Below, piece by piece: positions 16,791-24,974 of a DNA stretch of 64,000 nt (positions within the stretch are counted from its first letter, which is position 1; each line of letters begins with the position of its first letter). Under the pieces are notes generated by a model. The model ran no database searches and was not told the DNA's origin. It was given only the letters and a program-made list of their open reading frames with translations. The DNA is taken from positions 34,410 to 98,409 of the forward strand of contig JBILXY010000001.1 in the NCBI GenBank assembly GCA_044378055.1, written 5' to 3'. Made by a program: the position numbers and the translations under genes. Source of the DNA: JBILXY01 sp044378055 (GTDB lineage: Bacteria > Patescibacteriota > JACMRA01).

Positions 16791-17666
16791 ATGTCTCTAC
16801 TTTCAACCTCTAATCTATCTAAAGACTATGGAAATGGGAAGGGAGCTTTTGAAATTTCTATTGCCATAGAAGCTGGGGAAATTGTGGGTTTTATTGGCCC
16901 AAATGGTGCTGGGAAAAGCACAACAATAAATATGTGTTCAGGTCTTATTAGGCCAACCGAAGGTTCTTTTCAGCTTTTTGATCAAGATGTAACTTATCAA
17001 AATATTCATAAGTTTTACCCCCAAATTGGTTTGCTACTTTCAGAAGTGAATTTCGACAAAAATCTAACACCTCAGGATATTTTCCAGGAAAACCAAACCT
17101 TACTTGGAATTAATTGCACGGCTAGATGGAAAGAACTTGCCACTCTTTTTCAAGTAGATTTAAAGAAAAGTTTTGGTAGTTTAAGTTTTGGCAACCGAAA
17201 GAAAATTGGAATTATTAACGCCATAATGCATAATCCAAAATTAATAATTTTAGACGAGCCAACTAGTGGCCTAGACCCTTTGGTGCAACAGCATTTTATG
17301 AATGTACTTAAAGATTTAGCTAAGTCAGGTTCGGCCATTTTGCTTTCCTCCCATGTTTTAAGTGAAGTTCAGGCTTTTTGCCAGAGAATTATAATGATTA
17401 AATCAGGTAAAATTATTTTGGAAGACACAACCCAGTCCATTTTAAACAAGGCTGCACGACTATTTAGAATCAAAAATATTGAAGAAAGTCTTTTGTCGCA
17501 AATTCAAGCAGTGGCAGCAATTACTAAAATTCAGCAAGAAGTGGATGAAACTTTGCTTTACACCACAGAGTTCGAAAAAGTTTTAAAATTTTTAATTGAA
17601 CAAGATTTTTACGACTTTTTCTTGGAAAGACCAAGTTTGGAAGAAATGTTTTTAGAACTATACTAA
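16791..17666 (+). CDS. ABC transporter ATP-binding protein
   Basis: A 291-aa ATPase of the drug/antibiotic exporter (CcmA-like) class. It has Walker A GPNGAGKST (about residue 37), a signature-like FGNRKK variant of LSGGQ, Walker B LIILDEPTSGLDPL and a His switch (LLSSHVLSE). The C-terminal extension is typical of this class. The gene is followed 1 nt later by its permease partner. TTGACA-N17-TACGCC lies upstream, with GGAAG before the ATG. The substrate cannot be deduced. Confidence 0.92.
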   Translation: MSLLSTSNLSKDYGNGKGAFEISIAIEAGEIVGFIGPNGAGKSTTINMCSGLIRPTEGSFQLFDQDVTYQNIHKFYPQIGLLLSEVNFDKNLTPQDIFQENQTLLGINCTARWKELATLFQVDLKKSFGSLSFGNRKKIGIINAIMHNPKLIILDEPTSGLDPLVQQHFMNVLKDLAKSGSAILLSSHVLSEVQAFCQRIIMIKSGKIILEDTTQSILNKAARLFRIKNIEESLLSQIQAVAAITKIQQEVDETLLYTTEFEKVLKFLIEQDFYDFFLERPSLEEMFLELY

Positions 17667-17667
17667 T

Positions 17668-18504
17668 ATGACTACAATTCAAAATTTAATATACAATTCA
17701 GCCACTTTTTTGTATTATAGAATAAAAAGACGCTGGGTGAATATGCTTATTTGGGCTGCTGTTTGGCTGGCTTTAGGCCTAACTTACTCCACTTTGTTCA
17801 ATTCCTTAAGCAGCGGAGCTAAAGATTTCCAAACTGCTATTCAATCTTTACCTAAAAGTATTACCACCAGTTTCAACATCGGCGAAGATTATTTAAGTAA
17901 AGTAGAAAACTTTCTATCTGGGCAATTTTTAACCTTGTTTACTTTGGCTGGAACTGTGTTTGGGGTGATGATCGGGGTAGGGGAAATTGGCGGAAAAATT
18001 GAAGATGGCACTTTGGTTCATTTCATGACTAAAAACCTATCTAGAATTCAGATTTATCTACTACAAAATTTAACCAACATTGTATTTCTGGGGGTGTCTA
18101 ATGTAATAATTTGGGCTGGAATATATCTAGAATTTAAACTCTTTGCCACCTCTCAATCAGATATTCATTCTCAGTTTTTTGCATTAGGTTGTTTAGCTAC
18201 TTGGTTAATGTTTGTGGCAGCCAGCAGTTTTGGCCAGTTTTTAGGAGCTTGGTTTTCTAAAAATATTGCCCAATATTCAGGAATCACTATCCTAGTTTTT
18301 ATGTGGTTTTTGCACGGGCTTAGCAATACCGATGGCTATCCAGATTGGTTAAAACCTCTAACAATTTTTTACTATTTAGATGTGCCAAAACTTCGAGATG
18401 AATTTTTACTCGATACCTCCCGCACTTTAGTTTTCGTATTGATTACAATAATTTCTGTAATTTTTGGCTCGGCTATTTTTCGCCAAAAAGATTTAAGGTT
18501 ATAG
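17668..18504 (+). CDS. ABC transporter permease
   Basis: A 278-aa integral membrane protein with about six hydrophobic segments, including WVNMLIWAAVWLALGLTYS near the start and LVFVLITIISVIFGSAIF at the end. It has the look of ABC-2 type permeases. It directly follows the ATPase, so the two form one exporter (probably 2+2 subunits). No substrate hint was found. The stop is TAG. Confidence 0.85.
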   Translation: MTTIQNLIYNSATFLYYRIKRRWVNMLIWAAVWLALGLTYSTLFNSLSSGAKDFQTAIQSLPKSITTSFNIGEDYLSKVENFLSGQFLTLFTLAGTVFGVMIGVGEIGGKIEDGTLVHFMTKNLSRIQIYLLQNLTNIVFLGVSNVIIWAGIYLEFKLFATSQSDIHSQFFALGCLATWLMFVAASSFGQFLGAWFSKNIAQYSGITILVFMWFLHGLSNTDGYPDWLKPLTIFYYLDVPKLRDEFLLDTSRTLVFVLITIISVIFGSAIFRQKDLRL

Positions 18505-18556
18505 CTAGACCCGGCTTTTTCTTGCCCAAAATACTAATCTACTTCACAACCAAAAC

Positions 18557-19894
18557 ATGACCAACTTTGACCAAGAATTTGCTAAGTTAAATCCGGCTCA
18601 AAAAGAAGCGGCGGAAAATATTTATGGGCCTGTAATTGTTATGGCCGTTCCTGGTTCTGGTAAAACCCAGCTCCTATCAATGCGAATCGGTCAGATTTTA
18701 AAAACCACAGACACCTTGCCTTCCTCCATTTTATGCTTATCTTTTACCGAAGCGGCTGCAAGTAACATGAGGAAAAGGTTGTTCTCGCTTATTGGCCAAC
18801 AAGCCCACCAAGTGGCTTTTCACACTTTCCACAGTTTTGGAAGTGAAGTTATTAACCAAAACCCGGAAGAATTCTTTTTCGGTGCAAGTTTCAGCCCAAT
18901 AGATGAATTAGGTCAGTATCAAATTTTAAGGAATATTTTTGAAAATTTAAATTGGGAAAACCCACTTCGTTCCTATCATCCTGATCAAGATTTTGTTTAT
19001 TTATCAGACACTCAAAATTCTATTCAGAAATTAAAACAGGCCGGAATTTCACCTGAAGATTTGGTGCAAATTATTCAAACTAATACCAGTTTTTTGAATG
19101 AAATTAGCGAAATATTACCTGAAGAATTTAATCAGACTACTTCCAAAAAACATTTTCCAATTTGGCAGGAATTTGTAAATAAATGCGAAGAAATTTCCGC
19201 CAAGCATATTCAAGCTGCAATGCAAAAAAATTATGAATGGTTGAAAATTTTCCCTAGCTTAGCAGAAACTTTCCTTATCGATTTGCAACTTGCTAACAAC
19301 GCCACCATAGAAAATGAAGATACAAAGGCAATTACTGAATGGAAAAAACAAAATTTAGAAAAGGATAGTTTGAATCAAAAAGTTTTTAAAGAGTTAAAAA
19401 AGATTAAAAAACAAACTGCCTTGGTTGAAATTTATACGAAGTATCAACAAGAAATTCACAAGCAAGGATTATATGATTTCGCCGACATGTTAATGCAAGT
19501 TGTGGCCAAAATGGAAGATAAAAATAATCCAGAACTAGCTTTTAATTTGCAAGAAAAATATCAATACATTTTAGTGGATGAATTTCAAGATACCAACGGG
19601 GTTCAACTTCGTTTACTCTTAAATTTACTTAATTCCAACATCCCAGATTACCAACCAAACATTTTAGTAGTAGGTGATGACGACCAAGCAATTTACAAAT
19701 TTCAAGGTGCAAATATCCAAAACTTATGGAAGTTCAAGCAAACTTTTCCAGAAAGTAAGGAAATTAATTTGAATTTAAATTATCGTTCCAACCAAGAAAT
19801 TTTAGATGTAGCCGCCCAAGTAATAGAACAAGTAGAACAAAGATTTTCTAGAGAAATAGGAATGGATAAAAGCCTAATTTCAGCTATTGCATAA
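18557..19894 (+). CDS. UvrD/PcrA-type helicase, N-terminal half (gene interrupted)
   Basis: First half of a superfamily 1A DNA helicase. It has the Q motif region (LNPAQKEAA), Walker A AVPGSGKT, motif Ia (LSFTEAAASNMRKR), Walker B LVDEFQDT, motif III VVGDDDQAIYKFQGA and motif IV LNLNYRSN. It stops at TAA in sequence that no longer looks like helicase (last residues SLISAIA). Motifs V and VI are in a separate ORF starting at 20913. The split is therefore between motifs IV and V, and this half alone cannot be an active helicase. There is no Shine-Dalgarno. Confidence 0.92.
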   Translation: MTNFDQEFAKLNPAQKEAAENIYGPVIVMAVPGSGKTQLLSMRIGQILKTTDTLPSSILCLSFTEAAASNMRKRLFSLIGQQAHQVAFHTFHSFGSEVINQNPEEFFFGASFSPIDELGQYQILRNIFENLNWENPLRSYHPDQDFVYLSDTQNSIQKLKQAGISPEDLVQIIQTNTSFLNEISEILPEEFNQTTSKKHFPIWQEFVNKCEEISAKHIQAAMQKNYEWLKIFPSLAETFLIDLQLANNATIENEDTKAITEWKKQNLEKDSLNQKVFKELKKIKKQTALVEIYTKYQQEIHKQGLYDFADMLMQVVAKMEDKNNPELAFNLQEKYQYILVDEFQDTNGVQLRLLLNLLNSNIPDYQPNILVVGDDDQAIYKFQGANIQNLWKFKQTFPESKEINLNLNYRSNQEILDVAAQVIEQVEQRFSREIGMDKSLISAIA

Positions 19895-19948
19895 AAATAA
19901 AAAATCTGTTAGTCTATTAATTAGGTCAATTTGAGGATAGAATTGCTT

Positions 19949-20206
19949 ATGGACACTCGAAAAGGAGCCTTCGTTAGCTCACAAGCGGCTATTAAGTTTG
20001 AGAATTTTCTAGATATAATGGAAAGCCTAGATGAAACGGGAAATATTGCAGCTAAAAGATCAGAACTTAATAAGTTACATAACTCTTCTCTTTCAATACT
20101 ATGTAAAATTATTCAATTTATTGAAAGTGATAATGAATTACATTCAATTTTTGTTGATAACGAAACATTTATTAGGGCAAAAAGTAAAGCAGTTTTCCTC
20201 CCCTAA
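19949..20206 (+). CDS. Hypothetical protein in uvrD insert, 85 aa (SD-type module)
   Basis: An unrecognised helical protein (FENFLDIMESLDETGNIAAK, then LSILCKIIQFIESDNE). I start it at ATG 19949, with GAGGA about 11 nt upstream; a TTG at 19931 is less likely. It is followed 1 nt after its stop by a 6-bp hairpin and T5. It occupies the left end of the insertion in the UvrD-like gene, mirroring the situation in uvrC. Confidence 0.6.
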   Translation: MDTRKGAFVSSQAAIKFENFLDIMESLDETGNIAAKRSELNKLHNSSLSILCKIIQFIESDNELHSIFVDNETFIRAKSKAVFLP

Positions 20207-20207
20207 T

Positions 20208-20238
20208 AGAGCCATTTTTAAACAATCGGCTCTTTTTC
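20208..20238 (+). terminator. Terminator of the 85-aa gene
   Basis: AGAGCC...GGCTCT (6 bp, 14-nt loop) followed by TTTT. Confidence 0.7.
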
Positions 20239-20254
20239 TTTGGCTTAATTTCTT

Positions 20255-20848
20255 TTAATACAAAACTTTCAAAACCTCCAGGCTTATTCCGCTTACGGAA
20301 TATTGTTGTGGCTTAAATTCAAATTCATCTTTGTTTTCCAATTTGGCTTTGGCTTCTTTTGTAACCAGAATTTCACCTCTTTCGGCTATATCTTCGCCTA
20401 ATTTACTGGCTAAATTAACTGCGTCACCGAACATATCTTTTCCTTCAATAAGAAGAATTTTTCCATAAGCAATACCAATACTAACAAATAAATCTTTAGT
20501 ATCCTCGGTCATTGTATTCATGGCTTGTAAGGCAATATTAATTGAAATGGCTGCTTGAATTGCATCTTCAACTTTGTTAAAACAGGAATACAAATTATCT
20601 GCTTCAAATTTTATAATTTCTCCATTAAACCTTTTCACAATTGGGGCGGTGGCAAGTTGCATTCTTCTGATCATTCCAAGAAAGTGGGTAAGGCCGTGTT
20701 TCTGCACCAAATAGGTAAAACCAGACATGTCTAAGCAAAGAACTGCTCTGTCTTTGCCATAAGTTTCCCAAAGTTTAGCCTCCTCAATTTTAGCTAAATC
20801 TCCGTTAGCTGCGTTGTATTTATCTAGGGCTTGGTAAAATGATTGCAT
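20255..20848 (-). CDS. Stand-alone class III nucleotide cyclase-like protein
   Basis: A 197-aa soluble protein that is essentially one class III cyclase domain. It has the first metal Asp in CLDMSGFTYL, a second in FEADNLYSCF, GIAYGKIL, and GDAVNLASKLGED. The usual Asn is present, but the transition-state Arg of N-x-A-x-R is Lys here, and the usual Gly before the second Asp is Ala. It may therefore be weak, altered in substrate, or regulatory. It has a host-like minus-strand promoter (TTGACA-N17, short gap to the ATG). It lies wholly between the two halves of the UvrD-like gene, and its start overlaps the ORF upstream of the second half. Confidence 0.82.
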   Translation of the reverse strand: MQSFYQALDKYNAANGDLAKIEEAKLWETYGKDRAVLCLDMSGFTYLVQKHGLTHFLGMIRRMQLATAPIVKRFNGEIIKFEADNLYSCFNKVEDAIQAAISINIALQAMNTMTEDTKDLFVSIGIAYGKILLIEGKDMFGDAVNLASKLGEDIAERGEILVTKEAKAKLENKDEFEFKPQQYSVSGISLEVLKVLY

Positions 20849-20912
20849 GTTTCAGAAAAGCGATATTTTTTTGTACTTGTCAAAGATAATTTACCCATAT
20901 AACAATAAAAAC

Positions 20913-22988
20913 ATGAGCGTTAAATTATGGCATTTTGAAAACCAGTTAGCTGAAATAGATTGGCTGGTAGAGGCCGTGCAAGATCAAATTATTTCTGGTG
21001 TAAACCCTGAAGAAATAGCCATCATTTCGCCAAAACACAAATATTTAGAAAACCTAGTACCTTTCTTCCTGAAGAAAAATATTCCAATTTCATATATTCG
21101 CGAAAATTCAGTTTTGCAAGAACCTTCCATAATTGCCCTTTTAGATATGGCAAAATTAAGCTATTATATTACCGCCGATGTGGAAATAGCCCAGGAATTT
21201 TGGCCGAAGGTTTTAACAAACCCATGCTGGGAAATATCTTCTGAAACAATTTGGAAATTATCTTTAATCAGCCACTATAACAGGCAAACTTGGTTAGAAA
21301 CCATTTTAACTTTAGAAAATAATATAACAGAAAAAGAACATTTAAAATTAGACGAAACTGAGGTTTTAAAACTGAAAAAAATTGCCAACTTTTTTATAAA
21401 CATCTCAAGGCTTAGCCAAATTGAATCGGCCGAAAGAATTTTAAATAGATTGCTTGGTGCTGAAGAAACCAACATAATAGCTGAAGATGAAACCGATCAA
21501 GACACGGAAAGTGAAGTAGCGTTAAAATCTAAATCTGCAACTGAAGAATTTATTTCGCCATTTAAAAACTACTATTTTGACGAAGCTAAATTAACCAAAG
21601 AAACCGATTATTTATGGTTTTTAGCAAACCTTAGGGTGCTGGTTGATCAGCTTCGAAAGATGAATTCTACAACCCAAATTTTATTACCAGATTGGTTGAA
21701 TTCTTTGGAAATTCTTACTAAAAGCCGAAGGCCGCTAATATCAAAACTTAACATCGGCGATTCTAAAGGGGCGGTTAATTTTCTTACGGCGCATTCGGCA
21801 AAAGGGTTGGAATTTGAAACAGTTTTCTTAATTCACTGCAACCAAGAAGTATGGTCCTCTAAAACCAGAGCGTCTAAACTTAGTCTGCCCAAAAACCTAA
21901 GTCTTCAACAAAATTCTGAAAATGCAGACGATAAAATTAGGCTTTTCTTTGTTTCCTTAACCAGAGCCAAAAAGAATTTGTTTTTATCGTATTCAGACCA
22001 ATCAATCGAAGGCGATGCATGGGATAAGCTTAGCTTTTTAGATGGAATAAATCTGGTTGAAAAAGAAGTGAAAAAAGACATTTTAGAATTAAACAAAACT
22101 TGGTTTACTTTGGAAATGAACAAGCAAAACTTGTTAACTATTCCCGAGGCAGATTTTTTGTCTCCTGAACTTCATAACTATCAGTTAAGCGTAACCCATT
22201 TAAATAATTTTTTGAATATTTCGGAAGGCGGCCCACAATTATTTTTGAATGCTAACTTACTTCGTTTCCCTCAAGCTAAAACTTTGAAATCTACATTTGG
22301 AACGCTAATGCACGAAAGTGTAGCCAATTTCTATAAGGAATTTTCTTCCAAAAAAGTGTTGCCAGAATTTAATTATCTTCTAGATTCTTTCAAAATTTTG
22401 CTTTCAAAACAACGGCTTTCTCTAACTGAAAAAAAGGAATTGCTGGAAATGGCTTCTGTATATTTGCTAAATTATTATGATACACGAAAAAACGAATTCA
22501 ATTTTTCCGACAAAATAGAGTTTAATTTTAAAGACCAAGGCGTGGTAATAGGCGAGGCCAAATTAACCGGTAAAATAGATAAAATGATAATGCTGGAAGA
22601 TGATAAGAAAATTAGTGTGGTAGATTTAAAAACCGGAAAACCATTAACTAAATGGCATGAAAAAGGGAATACACCAGAGGCTCAGAAGACAGATAAATAT
22701 AGAAGACAGCTAGTTTTTTATAAAATTTTAGTAGAAAATTCCAGAGAATTTAAAGGCAAATATTCAGTTGATTTTGGCCTGCTAGATTTCATTCAACCTG
22801 AAGAAGACACCAACAAATTGTATTTATTAGAAACCCCAATTACTAACGCTGAAGCCGAAGAATTAAAGCTGTTAATTCAAAAAGTATGGAATAGAATTAT
22901 GACCAAAAACTTTTCCATTCCAGACAAAAAATATTCCGAAGGTGTAAAAGGCACCCAAGAATTCATCCAAGATTTATTGGCAGAGTAA
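20913..22988 (+). CDS. UvrD/PcrA-type helicase C-terminal half with PD-(D/E)XK nuclease
   Basis: Second half of the interrupted helicase, 691 aa from ATG 20913; the frame stays open upstream to 20847. It has motif V (TAHSAKGLEFETVFLIH) and motif VI (LFFVSLTRAKKNLFLSYS). A C-terminal RecB/Cas4-like nuclease follows: LTGKIDKM with Asp, VVDLKTGKP with the D-x-K pair, and a downstream Tyr/Gln helix (DKYRRQLVFYKIL). Such fusions process DNA ends. Helicase motifs I-IV are on the other fragment. The nuclease could still be expressed alone. No own promoter or Shine-Dalgarno is evident, and the region just upstream is the cyclase's promoter on the other strand. Confidence 0.9.
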   Translation: MSVKLWHFENQLAEIDWLVEAVQDQIISGVNPEEIAIISPKHKYLENLVPFFLKKNIPISYIRENSVLQEPSIIALLDMAKLSYYITADVEIAQEFWPKVLTNPCWEISSETIWKLSLISHYNRQTWLETILTLENNITEKEHLKLDETEVLKLKKIANFFINISRLSQIESAERILNRLLGAEETNIIAEDETDQDTESEVALKSKSATEEFISPFKNYYFDEAKLTKETDYLWFLANLRVLVDQLRKMNSTTQILLPDWLNSLEILTKSRRPLISKLNIGDSKGAVNFLTAHSAKGLEFETVFLIHCNQEVWSSKTRASKLSLPKNLSLQQNSENADDKIRLFFVSLTRAKKNLFLSYSDQSIEGDAWDKLSFLDGINLVEKEVKKDILELNKTWFTLEMNKQNLLTIPEADFLSPELHNYQLSVTHLNNFLNISEGGPQLFLNANLLRFPQAKTLKSTFGTLMHESVANFYKEFSSKKVLPEFNYLLDSFKILLSKQRLSLTEKKELLEMASVYLLNYYDTRKNEFNFSDKIEFNFKDQGVVIGEAKLTGKIDKMIMLEDDKKISVVDLKTGKPLTKWHEKGNTPEAQKTDKYRRQLVFYKILVENSREFKGKYSVDFGLLDFIQPEEDTNKLYLLETPITNAEAEELKLLIQKVWNRIMTKNFSIPDKKYSEGVKGTQEFIQDLLAE

Positions 22989-23003
22989 GCTCTGGTCATA
23001 AGT

Positions 23004-23025
23004 GTAGCGGCGATCGAGGATCGCC
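23004..23025. repeat. GTAGC + hairpin element (REP-like)
   Basis: GTAGC, then GGCGATC-GAG-GATCGCC: a perfect 7-bp stem with a 3-nt loop. It has the same layout as 15224-15245 (minus strand) and 63421-63442, with a different stem sequence each time. The GTAG start matches the hallmark of REP elements handled by RAYT-type transposases. Confidence 0.75.
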
Positions 23026-23044
23026 AAGGGCAAAATGCAGGGAA

Positions 23045-23084
23045 GTACCCCTGGTAAGGGGTCAAGCCAAAGGCTTGGGGGTAG
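23045..23084. repeat. 40-nt palindromic repeat (intergenic copy)
   Basis: Identical to 7751-7790 at 39 of 40 positions. Here it is in the 157-nt gap between the helicase-nuclease fragment and the UDG-like gene, 19 nt after a GTAGC hairpin element. Confidence 0.85.
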
Positions 23085-23145
23085 CAGGGAGGCTGTTTGC
23101 TTTCAACCCACACCCTTTACTAGAAAGAATTTTCGTAAAGTCAGA

Positions 23146-23646
23146 CTAAATTTTATCTAAACACTTTCTTATTTCGTTTAAAGCCTTATCTAAAAGTTCT
23201 TGATTATCAGATTTATAAATCCAAGTGCTAAGGCCAGAAGGATGGGGCAGAACAATTACAGGGTAAACTTTATCACCAATATTAAAAGGAATAATTTCAA
23301 ACTTTTTCCCCACAAAATCAACCAATTCAATTTTCTCATTCGTATTTAAAATAGCTTGAACTGCAATTTTTCCTATTGCTACAATTACTTTTGGGTTTAT
23401 TGTATTTACCAAATCTCCCAAACGGTTTTGATTTTTTAGAATTTCCTGCCAAGTTGGATGGCGGTCAGCCCTACCATTTTTTCCTGGATAAAAATCAAGC
23501 ACTGCATTGAACATAGCAATTTCTAGCACTTGTTCTTTATTCAAGCCAATTTTCTCTAGCCATTTGTAAAGTCGAGATCTTGCAAAAGGATAGTCTGTTG
23601 GTTTTTCTGGTAAGGCTTGTCCTATAAATAGTAATTCTTTTGACAT
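23146..23646 (-). CDS. Uracil-DNA glycosylase superfamily protein
   Basis: A 166-aa protein with the UDG fold hallmarks: LLFIGQALPEKP at the N-terminus (GQxP-type loop) and VLPHPSGLSTW at the C-terminus (HPS motif that binds the flipped base). It is close to the mismatch/uracil glycosylase families that remove uracil or related bases. There is no 4Fe-4S Cys set, so it is not a typical family 4 enzyme. It is monocistronic and leftward. Substrate assignment is uncertain. Confidence 0.8.
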   Translation of the reverse strand: MSKELLFIGQALPEKPTDYPFARSRLYKWLEKIGLNKEQVLEIAMFNAVLDFYPGKNGRADRHPTWQEILKNQNRLGDLVNTINPKVIVAIGKIAVQAILNTNEKIELVDFVGKKFEIIPFNIGDKVYPVIVLPHPSGLSTWIYKSDNQELLDKALNEIRKCLDKI

Positions 23647-23773
23647 GAGGCTAGGTTTACAGCAGATGGTTATAGTTGATGAAGTAAATTCAATAAATCA
23701 TTTGAATTATCATCAAGCAAAAATCCTTGAACTACTTGACGAATTCAAGCAAAAAACAATCAATAAAAGGGCA

Positions 23774-23860
23774 GGAGATGTCGCATAGAGGCCTAGTGCG
23801 CTCGCTTGGAAAGCGAGTATACCAAAAGTATCGGGAGTTCGAATCCCCCCATCTCCGCCA
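23774..23860 (+). tRNA. tRNA-Ser (anticodon GGA)
   Basis: An 87-nt gene with a 7-bp acceptor stem GGAGATG/CATCTCC, a GGA anticodon in the loop TTGGAAA, a long variable arm, a GGGAGTTCGAATCCCCC T-arm and an encoded CCA. The restriction-modification pair starts about 130 nt downstream, making this tRNA a possible integration site. Confidence 0.95.
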
Positions 23861-23989
23861 CTGAAATAAAAATAAATAATTAATTATTTATTTAAGAGCT
23901 AAATATAATTGTAGTTAATTTTATATATTATTTTTGACTTAACTGATTTATATTCATAGTTCATCATAAAGAGTAAATTTAATTTATAT

Positions 23990-24964
23990 ATGGAAATAAA
24001 AAAATCTAAACAAATGCAAACAGGAAAATCTTTTGAGTATTCTTTACTTGTTCAATTCAAAGAGAAGTTATCTAGCAAAACTAATGTAGAAGTAATTCAA
24101 AATACTTCTTTAAACATAGCGAAAGAGTGTTATGAAAATTTGTCACAAATACAAAAAAGCGAGTATTCCTTGTCTGCAAGTTTTGCAGTTAATTTTTTGA
24201 TGGATATTGAACCTAGACTGTCTAATGGAATTAGTGAAGAGGATGTTCTCCAACTTGAAATATTGTCTGATGATAAAGGAAAATCTGGAGATGTAAGGGA
24301 TGTAATTGCGATTCGTCTTTTACAAAAATGGGAAATCGGCGTGTCAGCAAAAAATAATCATCATGCAGTAAAACACTCAAGACTTTCTTCAAGCATAGAT
24401 TTTGGAGAAAAATGGTTTGGAATTAAAGCATCTAAAAATTATTTTGATTCTGTAATACCAATTTTCAATAGTTTAGCAATAATTAGAAATGAAAGTAATG
24501 CAACGAAAAAATGGAGTGAACTTGGTAACTATGATTTAAATATCTACACACCAATTTTAAAAGCGTTTGTTGAAGAATTAAAAAAGACACAAGATGAGAA
24601 TCCAGATAAGGTTGCCCCAAACATGGTTTCCTATCTTGTAGGAAATAAGGACTTCTACAAAGTAATTAAAGGGAAAAATAAAGTCGAAATCCAAGCTTAT
24701 AATATGAAAGGTACTTTAAATTTACCATTTAAAAATATTGAACCAAAATATAAAACATCAAGAGTTCCTTTGCCAACTAAAATTATTGATATTAATTTTA
24801 AAACTAACAGTAATAATACTGTAATTGTTACTATGGATAATGATTGGATTTTGTCTTTTAGAATTCATAACGCCAGTTCTAGGGTCGAACCTTCACTTAA
24901 ATTTGATATAAATCTTCTTAAGTCGCCGAAGAAGTTGTTTAAAAATACACTTAAAATTAGCTAA
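23990..24964 (+). CDS. HaeIII-family type II restriction endonuclease
   Basis: A 324-aa protein that fits the HaeIII endonuclease family by general sequence (SGDVRDVIAIR, WEIGVSAKNNHHAVKHSRLS and FGEKWFGI are typical segments). The Asp followed by a strand with a Lys (SAKNN) is the likely PD-(D/E)XK core. The methyltransferase 10 nt downstream strongly resembles M.HaeIII, so the target is probably GGCC. It cleaves unmodified invading DNA. I found no GGCC in the two genes themselves. There is no Shine-Dalgarno. Likely horizontally acquired next to tRNA-Ser. Confidence 0.85.
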   Translation: MEIKKSKQMQTGKSFEYSLLVQFKEKLSSKTNVEVIQNTSLNIAKECYENLSQIQKSEYSLSASFAVNFLMDIEPRLSNGISEEDVLQLEILSDDKGKSGDVRDVIAIRLLQKWEIGVSAKNNHHAVKHSRLSSSIDFGEKWFGIKASKNYFDSVIPIFNSLAIIRNESNATKKWSELGNYDLNIYTPILKAFVEELKKTQDENPDKVAPNMVSYLVGNKDFYKVIKGKNKVEIQAYNMKGTLNLPFKNIEPKYKTSRVPLPTKIIDINFKTNSNNTVIVTMDNDWILSFRIHNASSRVEPSLKFDINLLKSPKKLFKNTLKIS

Positions 24965-24974
24965 GATTGAATAT

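Larger units (their letters stand above)
19886..20900. other. ~1-kb insertion splitting the UvrD-like gene
   Basis: Joining ...L-I-S-A (19885) to N-N-K-N-M-S-V-K-L-W (20901) restores one helicase-nuclease reading frame. The insert carries a small Shine-Dalgarno-type gene at its left end and a complete leftward class III cyclase at its right end. A 13-nt A-rich direct repeat (12 of 13 identical, ATAA[A/C]AATAAAAA) occurs at 19891 and 20899. Using it as the joint gives a frame offset, so it may be chance. No transposase was seen. Boundaries are approximate. Confidence 0.6.

Noticed and set aside
19891..20911. 13-nt direct repeat as target-site duplication of the uvrD insert
   Set aside because: 12 of 13 match, but joining at the repeat leaves the two halves out of frame and the repeat is almost all A/T.
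23666..23788. 40-codon ORF just before and into tRNA-Ser
   Set aside because: It overlaps the tRNA, has no Shine-Dalgarno and no recognisable content; the frame is open by chance in AT-rich sequence.
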